The translations under genes were made by a program, and so were the position numbers. 64,000 nt of DNA, from positions 1-64,000 of the forward strand of contig JAZQMC010000001.1 in the NCBI GenBank assembly GCA_045543095.1, read 5' to 3'. Source of the DNA: Fimenecus sp045543095. GTDB taxonomy: Bacteria; Bacillota; Clostridia; Oscillospirales; Acutalibacteraceae. Numbering within the stretch: position 1 is the first letter of the stretch; each line of letters opens with the position of its first letter. Positions 1 through 7,862 of the stretch are shown here, one piece after another. The notes under the pieces are model-generated. The model was not told the DNA's origin. It did not search any database and saw only the letters and a list, made by a program, of their open reading frames with translations.

Positions 1-248
1 ATTTGATTTTTTTCGCCGAAAAGAGTTCTTATATAAATTAGTAAATAATTTCTACTTCCTTGAAGAACATCTTTAGGAATTTCAAGAGTTTTTGAATTTC
101 TTCTAAAGTCCTTTGCATATTGTATTGCTTGATTAAAATCATCATTATCTCCAAACATTGCATTATCAGGATTTGCATCAACAACCTGAAGAGTCTGAGT
201 TCCGATTGAACCGGTTGAGCCCAATATACTTAAGTTTTTAGTAGTCAT
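1..248 (-). CDS. dxr: 1-deoxy-D-xylulose 5-phosphate reductoisomerase, N-terminal fragment with abnormal continuation (partial)
   Basis: The ATG at 248-246 overlaps the cdsA stop by one base. The first ~28 residues contain SILGSTGSIGTQTLQVV, the NADPH-binding Rossmann start of Dxr, the second enzyme of the MEP isoprenoid pathway, and dxr normally follows cdsA in Firmicutes. After the NPDN residues (about base 165) the frame stays open to the window edge, but the residues (for example FGDNDDFNQAIQYAKDF, then GSRNYLLIYIRTLF) do not look like Dxr, and codon choice turns AT-rich (AGA, AAT, TTA). Either the gene was recombined or interrupted here, or the sequence is a chimeric assembly near a contig end. 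Identity of the first 28 residues is firm; the remainder is unrecognised. Confidence 0.6.
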   Translation of the reverse strand, partial: MTTKNLSILGSTGSIGTQTLQVVDANPDNAMFGDNDDFNQAIQYAKDFRRNSKTLEIPKDVLQGSRNYLLIYIRTLFGEKNQ

Positions 249-1114
249 CATATAACAACTCCGAAAATGTTAAAGATGGCATAGAATGCCACAACCACAA
301 AAATCAAACTGTCAAATCTATCCATTATTCCACCGTGACCGGGAATAAGTTTACCAAAATCTTTAATGCCGAAATTACGCTTGATAACCGAAGCGGTCAA
401 ATCACCGCACATACTGATTATCGACAGGAAAATCGTAATTAAAACAACGGCAAGATAATTATTTTCTTTTGTTTCAAAAATAAAGTTTGTGAACACCGCA
501 TAAAGAATAACTGTTGCGATTGTGCAACCTACAACACCACCTATTGCACCCTCAATTGTCTTTTTAGGGCTTATAGTGGGGCACAATTTATGTTTACCGC
601 AAAAACTACCAACAAAATATGCCATAACGTCGGTCATCCAAGCACAGAACGCAATAAAGAGGATGAGGAAAAGTCCGTGATTTTCATTGTAATTCTGTTC
701 GGAAAAATGCTTGTGCACATCACGGAACCACATAAGTCTTGTAATTGCAAAGGGTACTCCCAACGAGCTGATTGCTACCGTTGCAATATGTGAAAACTTT
801 GTTTTTTCATATTCAAACAACATAAAAATGCAAAGCGCAAGAATATAAAGGCAAACTAAATATTCAGCTTTGAAATTAAGCCCTACTCCTTGCAAAGCAC
901 CGCTATATTCATAATAAATCGGAACAAGAGCAGATGCTACAAGACTTAAAACCATTACAGGCTTATTCTGTAATTTTACTGCGTGATTAAGCTCGTGAGT
1001 TGCAATAACACAAATTGCAGACAAGAAGAAAGCCAATAGCAAAGTGTTTCTTAAAATAATCATTGCTATGCCTATCCCAGTCCATAACAATCCAAAAACT
1101 ATTCTTTTTCCCAT
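248..1114 (-). CDS. cdsA: Phosphatidate cytidylyltransferase
   Basis: Makes CDP-diacylglycerol from phosphatidic acid and CTP, the branch point for phospholipid synthesis, in the cytoplasmic membrane. The product is 288 residues with about seven to eight hydrophobic segments. The C-terminus carries the CdsA signature: SVIKRNFGIKDFGKLIPGHG followed by GIMDRFDS, with the conserved K-D and D-R-x-D residues. I chose the ATG at 1114 because GGAGGC lies just upstream inside the end of uppS; an in-frame upstream codon at 1168 would overlap uppS by 53 bases and has no ribosome site. The gene sits one base after the uppS stop and overlaps the dxr start by one base, so the cluster is translationally tight. 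Confidence 0.95.
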   Translation of the reverse strand: MGKRIVFGLLWTGIGIAMIILRNTLLLAFFLSAICVIATHELNHAVKLQNKPVMVLSLVASALVPIYYEYSGALQGVGLNFKAEYLVCLYILALCIFMLFEYEKTKFSHIATVAISSLGVPFAITRLMWFRDVHKHFSEQNYNENHGLFLILFIAFCAWMTDVMAYFVGSFCGKHKLCPTISPKKTIEGAIGGVVGCTIATVILYAVFTNFIFETKENNYLAVVLITIFLSIISMCGDLTASVIKRNFGIKDFGKLIPGHGGIMDRFDSLIFVVVAFYAIFNIFGVVI

Positions 1115-1115
1115 A

Positions 1116-1850
1116 TCAGACGCCTCCGAATCTGCGATTTCTCTTTTCAAACTCTCGCAACGCCTCAATTAAATCTTTCTCTGTAAAATCAGGCCAGAGC
1201 ACATCTGTAAAATACAATTCCGCATAGGCTGACTGCCAAGTAAGGAAATTGGAGGTTCTGTACTCTCCGCTGGGTCTGATAATAAGGTCGGGGTCGGGAA
1301 TATTCTTTGTATAAAGGTGAGCACTAATCATTTCTTCTGTGATTTCATCGGGTTTGATTTCACCGCTTGCCACCTTTTTAGCAACTTCCTGAACACCCTG
1401 TGTTATTTCGTGACGGCCGCCGTAGTTAATAGCGATATTGAGAATAACCTTGTCTTTCTCACTACTCTGTGCTTCCGTATGCTCCATTAAAGCAAGGATA
1501 TCCTCGGGAATCCCCTTGCGGTCACCTATAAAACGAAGAGCAATTCCTTTTTCTTCGTTTTCTTCGTGACGTTCATCCGCTTCAATCAAATATTCACGGA
1601 AGAGTTGCATTATTGCATCAACCTCTTCCTGAGGTCTTTTCCAGTTTTCAGTTGAAAAGGCATAGAAAGTCAGGCACTTAACCCCCACCTCTGCAGCAAA
1701 TTCACCTATTCTGCGGAAGGTTTTAGCACCCTCAATATGACCTTTATATCTTGGCAGATTTCTCTGCTTTGCCCAACGACCGTTACCATCCATAATAATG
1801 CCGATATGTTGGGGTATTACTGAAAATTTTGGAATATTTTTATCAATCAT
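1116..1850 (-). CDS. uppS: Undecaprenyl diphosphate synthase (isoprenyl transferase)
   Basis: A cis-prenyltransferase that elongates farnesyl diphosphate to the C55 lipid carrier used for peptidoglycan and other wall polymers. At 244 residues it has the family's usual length. HIGIIMDGNGRWAKQRNLP near residue 16 holds the catalytic Asp of the DGNGRWA motif, FYAFSTENWKRP follows near residue 62, and IIRPSGEYRTSNFLTWQSAY near residue 190 is the C-terminal signature. In many UppS proteins the last stretch reads SGExRxSNFLxWQ, so it is intact here. It is cotranscribed with pyrH, frr and cdsA. Confidence 0.97.
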   Translation of the reverse strand: MIDKNIPKFSVIPQHIGIIMDGNGRWAKQRNLPRYKGHIEGAKTFRRIGEFAAEVGVKCLTFYAFSTENWKRPQEEVDAIMQLFREYLIEADERHEENEEKGIALRFIGDRKGIPEDILALMEHTEAQSSEKDKVILNIAINYGGRHEITQGVQEVAKKVASGEIKPDEITEEMISAHLYTKNIPDPDLIIRPSGEYRTSNFLTWQSAYAELYFTDVLWPDFTEKDLIEALREFEKRNRRFGGV

Positions 1851-1898
1851 AGTCTTAAAATATGCAAATCGGGGCGGAATTATCCGCCCGCAATTTAC

Positions 1899-2453
1899 TT
1901 ATATCTCCATAATTTCTTTTTCTTTTTTGTCGGCTACTGCATCAATTTCTTTGATAAATTCATCAGTAATCTTCTGAATTTTTGTTTCAGCGTTTTTCTG
2001 GTCATCCTCAGTAATTTCGCTGTTTTTCTTCATAGCCTTGATTTTGTCCATAGCATCGCGACGGATTGAACGGATAGCAACCTTTGATTCTTCAGCAGTT
2101 TTGCTTACATCTTTACAAAGTGCCTTTCTGCGTTCCTCTGTAAGTGGTGGGAAAGTAAGGCGGATAACTTTGCCGTCATTCATAGGAGTAATACCGATGT
2201 CAGAAGCCTGAATAGCCTTTGAAATAGGGTTGATTGTAGAAACGTCCCATGGCTGAATGATAAGAATTCTGCCTTCGCTTACTGAAACTGCAGCCATCTG
2301 CTGAATTGGTGTTGGAACACCGTAATAGTCAACAGAAATTTTATCGAGAATTGCAGGAGTTGCTCTGCCTGCACGCATACCTGCGAATTCCTTTTCAAGA
2401 GCCGCAACGGTCTTGTTCATTTTTTCTCTCATTGTATCAAAAACTGTATTCAT
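1899..2453 (-). CDS. frr: Ribosome recycling factor
   Basis: Splits post-termination ribosomes together with EF-G. The 184-residue length matches the family. Recognisable blocks are the N-terminal EFAGMRAGRATPAILDKISV, the central IQPWDVSTINPISKAIQASD, the FPPLTEERRKALCKDV segment, and a C-terminal long helix ending KEIDAVADKKEKEIMEI. It lies 16 bases downstream of pyrH and 48 bases upstream of uppS. AAAGGAG lies a few bases upstream of the ATG. Confidence 0.97.
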   Translation of the reverse strand: MNTVFDTMREKMNKTVAALEKEFAGMRAGRATPAILDKISVDYYGVPTPIQQMAAVSVSEGRILIIQPWDVSTINPISKAIQASDIGITPMNDGKVIRLTFPPLTEERRKALCKDVSKTAEESKVAIRSIRRDAMDKIKAMKKNSEITEDDQKNAETKIQKITDEFIKEIDAVADKKEKEIMEI

Positions 2454-2469
2454 AAATATATCTCCTTTG

Positions 2470-3186
2470 TTAATTCTTTTCAGAAACTACCACTGTGCCA
2501 ACACTCTCACCCATAACTGCCTTAACCATATTCTGGGGTTGCTGAAGGTTGAAAACGAGAAGCGGAATATCGTTATCTCTGCAAAGTGATGCAGCAGTAC
2601 TATCCATAACTGCAAGACCCTTGCTTAAAATATCCTGATGAGTAATAACATCATATTTAATAGCATCATCAAAACGGTTAGGGTCTTTATCATAAACGCC
2701 GTCAACATTAGTTGCCTTGAAGATAATATCTGCATCAATTTCAGCAGCACGAAGAGCCGCCGCAGTATCAGTTGAGAAGAACGGGTTACCTGTTCCGCAA
2801 CCGAAAATCACAACTCTGCCCTTTTCAAGATGACGCTTTGCACGATGGCTGATGTAAGGTTCGGCAATCTTATTCATTTCAATAGCGGTCTGAACTCTTA
2901 CAATTACGCCCATCTGCTCAAGAGAATCGGCAAGAGCCAATGAATTCATAACTGTTGCAAGCATACCAATGTGGTCAGCACGAGTTCTGTCCATATCGCC
3001 ACTACTGCGTCCACGCCAGAAATTACCGCCGCCAACAACAATAGCAACCTCTGTGCCCAGCTCTGTCATTTCTTTAATTGCAGAACAAACGCTGTTGACA
3101 GTATCAAAATCAAAACCGTGCTTTTTATCGCCGGCAAGAACCTCACCGCTTACTTTCAAAAGCACTCTCTTATACTTAGGTTCCAT
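2470..3186 (-). CDS. pyrH: UMP kinase
   Basis: Phosphorylates UMP to UDP in pyrimidine nucleotide synthesis; it is a cytosolic hexamer of the amino-acid-kinase fold. The product has 238 residues. N-terminal KRVLLKVSGEVLAG carries the phosphate-binding Lys, IVVGGGNFWRGR is the glycine-rich loop, and the C-terminal half has GTGNPFFSTDTAAALRAAEI, which binds nucleotide, and ATNVDGVYDKDP. It is the first gene of the minus-strand cluster and faces a divergent kinase gene, so its promoter must lie within 3187-3400. A TATAAT-like box is visible on the minus strand at 3246-3251 but its -35 is poor. Confidence 0.97.
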   Translation of the reverse strand: MEPKYKRVLLKVSGEVLAGDKKHGFDFDTVNSVCSAIKEMTELGTEVAIVVGGGNFWRGRSSGDMDRTRADHIGMLATVMNSLALADSLEQMGVIVRVQTAIEMNKIAEPYISHRAKRHLEKGRVVIFGCGTGNPFFSTDTAAALRAAEIDADIIFKATNVDGVYDKDPNRFDDAIKYDVITHQDILSKGLAVMDSTAASLCRDNDIPLLVFNLQQPQNMVKAVMGESVGTVVVSEKN

Positions 3187-3316
3187 AAATAAACACCTCC
3201 GCGGAAAGTCGCATTTCTACGCTTACCATATTTAGTATATTTTACATTATAATAGCTCTTATGTAAAGAGTATTTTTTAATAAAAAGTAATTATATGCTC
3301 TTATGCAAAGTGCATA

Positions 3317-3345
3317 TTGACTTAAATCGACAAAAGTTATATAAT
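3317..3345 (+). promoter_or_regulatory. Sigma-A promoter of the hexosamine kinase gene
   Basis: TTGACT at 3317-3322 and TATAAT at 3340-3345 are separated by 17 bases, close to the vegetative consensus. The first downstream gene starts at 3413, leaving an untranslated leader of about 60 bases that contains a short AAAG/CTTT hairpin near 3371-3389. Confidence 0.8.
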
Positions 3346-3412
3346 GAGTGTGGTTATTTTCTCTATGCTGGCATAAAGTCAGCTTTATTTTTACAACAAT
3401 GAGGTGTTTCTT

Positions 3413-4522
3413 TTGTCAAATCATCCTTTTGACTTGCAAAAAATCTGTGATGTTTTTTCTATTGGCGGAACATTTACAGGATACGAAAAGATTAACAATG
3501 GTCATGTTAACAGCACTTTCACTTTAATCTTTGAAGAAAACGGGGATGTTAAAAAATATGTTCTTCAAAAGGTAAATACTGAAGCGTTCAAAAATCCCGA
3601 AGGACTTATGAATAACATTGTCGCAGTTACAAGCCATATTCGTAAAAAGAATGAGGAATTGAATATTCCTTGGGCAGACCGTGGTACACTCACTTTTCTT
3701 CCCTGCAAAAACGGGAAATACTATTTCATTGATGAAAAGAATGATTGTTGGAGAGTGTATAAATACATAGATGATGTTTACACCTGCAACTCAATTAGCG
3801 ATGAACAGGTTTTCTGTAATGCGGGTATTGCTTTTGGTGCATTCCAGAATCTTCTTTCAGATTTTGACGGCTCAACGCTCTTTGAAACTATTGAAAAATT
3901 CCACAACACTGTTTCACGCTTTGAAAACCTTAAAAAAGCTATCGAGGAAAACCGTTCAGGCAGACTTGACAATGTTAAGGACGAAATTGAGTTTGCATTA
4001 AGTCACGAAGCAGAAACTCATATTCTTGTTGATTTGATTGATGAGGGTAAACTCCCCTTGCGAGTTACTCATAACGACACAAAACTTAACAATATTCTTT
4101 TTGACAATGTTTCAAACAAGGGTATCTGCATTATTGACCTTGATACTGTTATGCCCGGTCTTTCACTTTACGACTTTGGTGACAGCATCCGTTTTGGTGC
4201 AAATACAGCAGCTGAAGACGAGAAAGATGTTTCTAAAGTTTCATTAAGCCTTGAACTTTATGAGGCTTATGTAAAAGGTTATTTAAGCAGTGCAAAAGAT
4301 GCACTCACTGACCTTGAAAAAGAACTTTTGCCATTCGGTGCAAAAATGATGACCTATGAATGCGGAATTCGTTTCCTTACCGACTATCTTAATGGCGACA
4401 TTTATTTCCATACCGAATATCCCGAACACAACCTTGTTCGTACACGTACACAGTTTGCACTTGTTACTGATATGGAAAAGAAAATGGACAAGATGCTTGA
4501 AATCACAAAGAAATATTGCTGA
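3413..4522 (+). CDS. nahK: N-acetylhexosamine 1-kinase (phosphotransferase family)
   Basis: Predicted to phosphorylate GlcNAc or GalNAc at C1, feeding the lacto-N-biose/galacto-N-biose (Leloir-like) route. The protein resembles Bifidobacterium NahK along its length: GHVNSTF near the N-terminus, YVLQKVNTEAFKNPEGLMNN, the catalytic loop RVTHNDTKLNNILFD with its Asp, the metal-binding IIDLDTVMPG, DFGDSIRFGAN, and the C-terminal GDIYFHTEYPEHNLVRTRTQ. I start at TTG 3413 because GAGGTG lies seven bases upstream; a GTG at 3404 is inside that ribosome site. The 369-residue length fits. No lacto-N-biose phosphorylase is in the window; a galT is present 28 kb away. A related sugar-1-kinase specificity cannot be excluded. 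Confidence 0.88.
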   Translation: MSNHPFDLQKICDVFSIGGTFTGYEKINNGHVNSTFTLIFEENGDVKKYVLQKVNTEAFKNPEGLMNNIVAVTSHIRKKNEELNIPWADRGTLTFLPCKNGKYYFIDEKNDCWRVYKYIDDVYTCNSISDEQVFCNAGIAFGAFQNLLSDFDGSTLFETIEKFHNTVSRFENLKKAIEENRSGRLDNVKDEIEFALSHEAETHILVDLIDEGKLPLRVTHNDTKLNNILFDNVSNKGICIIDLDTVMPGLSLYDFGDSIRFGANTAAEDEKDVSKVSLSLELYEAYVKGYLSSAKDALTDLEKELLPFGAKMMTYECGIRFLTDYLNGDIYFHTEYPEHNLVRTRTQFALVTDMEKKMDKMLEITKKYC

Positions 4523-4534
4523 TTATAAAGTGTA

Positions 4535-4574
4535 AAAGGACTTAACCCAAAGCGGTTAAGTCCTTTATTTTTTT
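4535..4574. terminator. Bidirectional terminator between nahK and apbE
   Basis: A 13-bp perfect stem, AAAGGACTTAACC with GGTTAAGTCCTTT and a six-base loop, is followed by ATTTTTTT on the plus strand and preceded by an A-rich run that gives T residues on the minus strand. It sits between convergent genes and can serve both. Confidence 0.9.
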
Positions 4575-4575
4575 A

Positions 4576-5643
4576 CTATTCGGGAATATAAGTGTATGTT
4601 TTGAAGCCGTCTGAATAGCGTTGCTCACCGTCGGGCATAACCCACATAGCCTCAACATTATCCATTGATTTTATTAGTTCCAAGCCCTCTTCGTAATCCA
4701 TAAGGAACAAAGCGGTGGACATTGCATCGCCAAGTCCCGAATCATCGGTAAGAACCGAAACTGAACGGTATTTTGTGCCGGGCATTAAAGTTTGCGGGTC
4801 AATGATATGATGATAATTTTCGCCGTTAACCACATAAAAACGCTGATAAGTTCCACTTGTTACAAGGCTTTCACCCTGCAGATGCAAGAACTCAATATAG
4901 GGCTTTTCTTCATTTGCGGTATCGGGATTTTCAATGCCCACATTCCAAGGCTTTTCGCCTGTATCCCCTATTGTGCGTACATTTCCGCCAAGATTCAGAA
5001 GATAACCTGTAATTCCCTTTTCTTCAAGGTATTCTGCAATTTTTTCTGCAGCATAGCCCTTGGCAACTGCACCAACATCGAGTGTCATTTCAGGGTCAGC
5101 AAGATAAACGGTGTTATTTTCGTCATCAATTATGAGATTATTTATATCTGTGTGCTGTGATGCCTCTTGTAATTTTTCCATTGGGGGTAATTGGGCATTT
5201 GACGGGTCATCAAGCCCCTCATTACGATAAATGTGCCATATTTTAAGCACGCTACCCATTGCGATATTTACACTACCGTTGGTTTTTACATACATTTCCT
5301 TGGCAAAGGTAAGCATATCGATTATTTTCTCGTCAACAGTTACTTCGGTGTGCTTGCCGTCAACAAGGTCATTGATTGTTACAAGGTTGTTAAGCCCATC
5401 ATAACGATTATAAATAGTAAAAAGACGGTGGTACTCCAAAAGCAATGCTTTAATTTCTTCACAAACTGCTTTGAAATCTTCTTCGGTTTCTTCATAGCCG
5501 ATTATTGTAGTGGCAGTGTCGAAATAATCGAAGTAATATTCACTGAATTTATTAAGTTTTGGTTTTTTATCGCAACCTGCAAGACTGAAAGTCTGTACAA
5601 GCAATAATGAAACTATTAAAAACAAAGAAATTGCTTTTTTCAT
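4576..5643 (-). CDS. apbE: FAD:protein FMN transferase (lipoprotein)
   Basis: Attaches FMN from FAD to Thr residues of extracytoplasmic flavoproteins such as RnfG and RnfD. The 355-residue product begins with a lipoprotein signal ending LAGC, so it should be anchored outside the membrane. Family motifs are visible: DVGAVAKGYAAEKIAEYL, LLNLGGNVRTIG, VTSGTYQRFY, HHIIDPQTLMPG, and a later DDSGLGDAMSTALF. It lies at the distal end of the Rnf gene group, after a possible FMN-binding lipoprotein, which fits a role in maturing both. A hairpin terminator (5686-5716) separates it from that gene, so it relies on readthrough or its own weak promoter. Confidence 0.95.
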   Translation of the reverse strand: MKKAISLFLIVSLLLVQTFSLAGCDKKPKLNKFSEYYFDYFDTATTIIGYEETEEDFKAVCEEIKALLLEYHRLFTIYNRYDGLNNLVTINDLVDGKHTEVTVDEKIIDMLTFAKEMYVKTNGSVNIAMGSVLKIWHIYRNEGLDDPSNAQLPPMEKLQEASQHTDINNLIIDDENNTVYLADPEMTLDVGAVAKGYAAEKIAEYLEEKGITGYLLNLGGNVRTIGDTGEKPWNVGIENPDTANEEKPYIEFLHLQGESLVTSGTYQRFYVVNGENYHHIIDPQTLMPGTKYRSVSVLTDDSGLGDAMSTALFLMDYEEGLELIKSMDNVEAMWVMPDGEQRYSDGFKTYTYIPE

Positions 5644-5663
5644 ATCAACACGTCCGTTACAAA

Positions 5664-5680
5664 GGGTCGTCGACCCCTAC
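5664..5680 (-). repeat. Interspersed palindromic repeat, GTAGGG family (copy 1)
   Basis: On the minus strand this reads GTAGGGGTCGACGACCC, whose core GGGTCGACGACCC-like arms can fold. It matches the start and style of the longer copies at 31380, 49856 and 62093. Confidence 0.5.
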
Positions 5681-5685
5681 TATAA

Positions 5686-5716
5686 TAAAAAGGGATGCTG
5701 TTTTCACAACATCCCC
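5686..5716 (-). terminator. Terminator after the FMN-binding-like lipoprotein gene
   Basis: On the minus strand a GGGGATG/CATCCC stem with an inner TTGTG/ACAG pairing is followed by TTTTTATT. It lies 20 bases past the lipoprotein stop codon. Confidence 0.8.
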
Positions 5717-5735
5717 GAATTTTTAATTAACCGAA

Positions 5736-6785
5736 TTATGCTTTTGCAGCAGCTTCAGCAGCTTTTACCATATCACTTACTGCCATTGTGCAGCCTGCTG
5801 TCTGAAGGTCAGCTGAGCCGTAGCCGTTTTCTGCAACAAGAGCTACGATTTCAGCAGCTGTCTTGCCAACGAGAGCCTTGTCAAATTCAGCAGCCTGTGC
5901 ATACCACTCAAGAACCTTGCCGTCGCCGTTGAGGTCCATACCGTAATTGAGAGCAGCAGCCATACCGTAAGCATCGCCCTGTTCAAGCTTTGACTTAACT
6001 TCTGCCTTTGTATCAACAGTAGCTTCGCCCTTAGCGTTGAATGTAATCTTACCCTGTGTGCAGTCTGTCTTAGAAACTACAACTTTACCGTCTGCATCTG
6101 TAACAGCAGCAACAATTGTTGTGTCAACCTGATTAAGACCATCTGCTTCTTCAGTAGCATCTTTATTATCGTGAGATGCTGATGTTACAAGAGCAACCTT
6201 GAGTTTGTTTTCAGCAGTAGCTGTTGATTCAGCAGCACTGTTAACTGCCTTTTCAAGAGCTGCAACGAAATCTGTTACGTGGATTGTGCAACCTGCTGTT
6301 GCAAGGTCACCTGTTGTGTAACCGTCTTCTGTCATATAAGCCTTAACTTCTGCAAGTGTCTTGCCCTTTGCTGTGTTCATAAATGCGTCAGCCTGTTCGT
6401 TCCATTCAAGAACTTTACCGTCGCCGTTCTTATCCTGACTTGCACCGAACTCAGCCATGTGATAGTCTGTGCCCTTGTCATACTTTGTTCTGAAGTCTTC
6501 AACTGCAACAACCTTGCCCTCTGAAGTCCATGTGGGCTTAATCTGAGCAGTATCGAGGTCGATAGCAACGATTTTGCCGTCCTTGTCAAGAAGAACTGCA
6601 ACTGCTGTTGTGTTGAATTCACCTTCACCGTTTGTTTCGCCGTCAGCGTTCTTTGCAGCACCATAGTTTGCTACAACGCCAAGACCGAATTTAAGAGCTT
6701 CTGCTTCTTTTTTGCCGCAACCTGCAAGAGCAACAACTGCGAAGAGCATTACTACTGCAAGAGCTATGCTGAGAATCTTTTTCAT
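5736..6785 (-). CDS. Lipoprotein with two divergent FMN-binding-like domains
   Basis: Not recognised as a named family. It is a 349-residue lipoprotein with lipobox LAGC (Cys23). Two homologous units of about 130 residues follow. Each ends in a closely matching block: NGDGKVLEW, then a GKT.AE helix, a DGY or NGY turn, and TAGCT (Cys166-Thr167 and Cys332-Thr333), then a short helix. These blocks align with the end of RnfG-type FMN-binding domains, where SGAT carries the flavinylated Thr; here Ser-Gly-Ala-Thr is replaced by Ala-Gly-Cys-Thr. The first unit also shows DGKIVAIDLD, like the start of that domain. With ApbE next downstream and Rnf upstream, I infer a surface electron carrier that may be flavinylated at Thr167 and Thr333. 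The alternative is a non-flavin domain of similar fold. Confidence 0.6.
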   Translation of the reverse strand: MKKILSIALAVVMLFAVVALAGCGKKEAEALKFGLGVVANYGAAKNADGETNGEGEFNTTAVAVLLDKDGKIVAIDLDTAQIKPTWTSEGKVVAVEDFRTKYDKGTDYHMAEFGASQDKNGDGKVLEWNEQADAFMNTAKGKTLAEVKAYMTEDGYTTGDLATAGCTIHVTDFVAALEKAVNSAAESTATAENKLKVALVTSASHDNKDATEEADGLNQVDTTIVAAVTDADGKVVVSKTDCTQGKITFNAKGEATVDTKAEVKSKLEQGDAYGMAAALNYGMDLNGDGKVLEWYAQAAEFDKALVGKTAAEIVALVAENGYGSADLQTAGCTMAVSDMVKAAEAAAKA

Positions 6786-6862
6786 AGTGAATTTCTCCTT
6801 TTAATAATTCTTTTTCATAAAATGGGGTTATATGCCCACAAATTTACAAATAAATTATTGCA

Positions 6863-6902
6863 TAAAAAAGCCCATTTGTCAACACAACGTTGATAAATAG
6901 GC
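6863..6902 (-). terminator. Terminator after the Rnf/Gx transporter genes
   Basis: Minus-strand stem GCC-ATTT-TCAAC paired with GTTGA-AAAT-GGC, then TTTTTTATG. The TTGACA inside its right arm (tgtcaa near 6877-6882) lies 17 bases from AATAAT, so a promoter for the downstream lipoprotein gene may overlap it; that last point is weak. Confidence 0.7.
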
Positions 6903-6926
6903 ATACAAAAAACTATTACATTTTTG

Positions 6927-7436
6927 TTACATTTTAACCTTGTCAAGACGTTTAAGAAGCAATGAACCCGCAATCCCTATAAACACACCTGCAATTGTGC
7001 CCGTGATTGCAAGAACAATCATATAATAGCCCAATTGAGTTGTATCAAACAGTGCGATTGCAACTAAAATCTGCCCCAAATTATGACTTATTCCGCCCAC
7101 AATACTTACACCAACTGTTGAAAAGAGGTTGAGTTTTTTGCAGATTGTCATAAGAACAAGGCTTAAAGATGCACCCACAACGCTGTAAATGAGCATCATT
7201 CCGCTTCCGAAAAGCAAAAAAGAGGAAAAAAGAACTCTGATAAGAGAAACTATTGCCGCCTCTTTCACGCCTAACTTATAAAGCAGAATAATAATTATTA
7301 TATTCGGAAGTCCCATCTTTATGCCGGGCACAGCCGTCCAGATTGGCGGAAGCTGTGACTCAACATAGGACAAAACCAACGCTAAAGCAGTAAAAACACC
7401 CAAAAACGCAAGTTTTGTTACTTGATTCTTTTTCAT
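6927..7436 (-). CDS. Gx transporter family membrane protein (heptaprenyl diphosphate synthase component I-like)
   Basis: A 169-residue integral membrane protein with five to six hydrophobic helices, matching the family annotated as Gx transporter or heptaprenyl diphosphate synthase component I (PF07456). The pattern YVESQLPPIWTAVPGIKMGL near residue 24, then VRVLF-like SLIRVLFSSFLLFGSG, and GGISHNLGQI are typical. Members look like ECF-type substrate-binding subunits; the substrate is unknown. It follows the NusG-domain-II gene by nine bases, and this pair regularly accompanies Rnf and ApbE genes in Firmicutes. A flavin- or quinone-related uptake role would be inference only. Confidence 0.85.
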   Translation of the reverse strand: MKKNQVTKLAFLGVFTALALVLSYVESQLPPIWTAVPGIKMGLPNIIIIILLYKLGVKEAAIVSLIRVLFSSFLLFGSGMMLIYSVVGASLSLVLMTICKKLNLFSTVGVSIVGGISHNLGQILVAIALFDTTQLGYYMIVLAITGTIAGVFIGIAGSLLLKRLDKVKM

Positions 7437-7445
7437 AATAATCGC

Positions 7446-7862
7446 CTATACTACAACATCAATCTCGCTATCTGTATTCTCTGCCACAATTTCGATAACA
7501 ACCTTATGTGGCAAACACACAATAGTTTCGCCCACATACTGTGCGGCACGGGTTTCGGCACATATACCGTCGGGGCAATTAGCCTCTCTTATATAAGCCT
7601 TGCCGTCTTTTATTGTGAGAACATTAATATGCTCATTATTTTCACCTGTGGTGATTGTTACCTCTGTATTGACAGAAAGCGGATAAACTGCGGTCTGTTC
7701 ACCGTTTATATTTACGGCTACCGATGAGCCTACCTCTTTGTTAAGCCCGAAAAACAAAAGTCCTGCCGCCGCTATAACCATTATAACGGCGACAAGGATA
7801 ATATCATTACGGATTTTACGCTTTTTGTCAGAAGTAACATTCTTTACTTCTTTATTACTCAT
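7446..7862 (-). CDS. NusG domain II-containing membrane-anchored protein
   Basis: A 138-residue protein with a basic N-terminus, one membrane helix at about residues 22-40, and an extracytoplasmic domain of the NusG-domain-II type (PF07009): VNINGE, then YPL, ITTGENNEHINVLTIKDGKA, then REANCPDGICAET and ETIVCLPHKVVIEI. Three conserved Cys residues (two in NCPDGIC, one in CLPHK) could bind metal or form a disulfide. Its start overlaps the rnfB stop by four bases. Function is unknown; constant association with Rnf genes points to an accessory redox role. Confidence 0.88.
   Translation of the reverse strand: MSNKEVKNVTSDKKRKIRNDIILVAVIMVIAAAGLLFFGLNKEVGSSVAVNINGEQTAVYPLSVNTEVTITTGENNEHINVLTIKDGKAYIREANCPDGICAETRAAQYVGETIVCLPHKVVIEIVAENTDSEIDVVV

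Noticed and set aside
5664..5680. GTAGGG-type palindrome upstream of apbE as an apbE operator
   Set aside because: Same sequence type recurs at unrelated loci, so it is better explained as an interspersed repeat.
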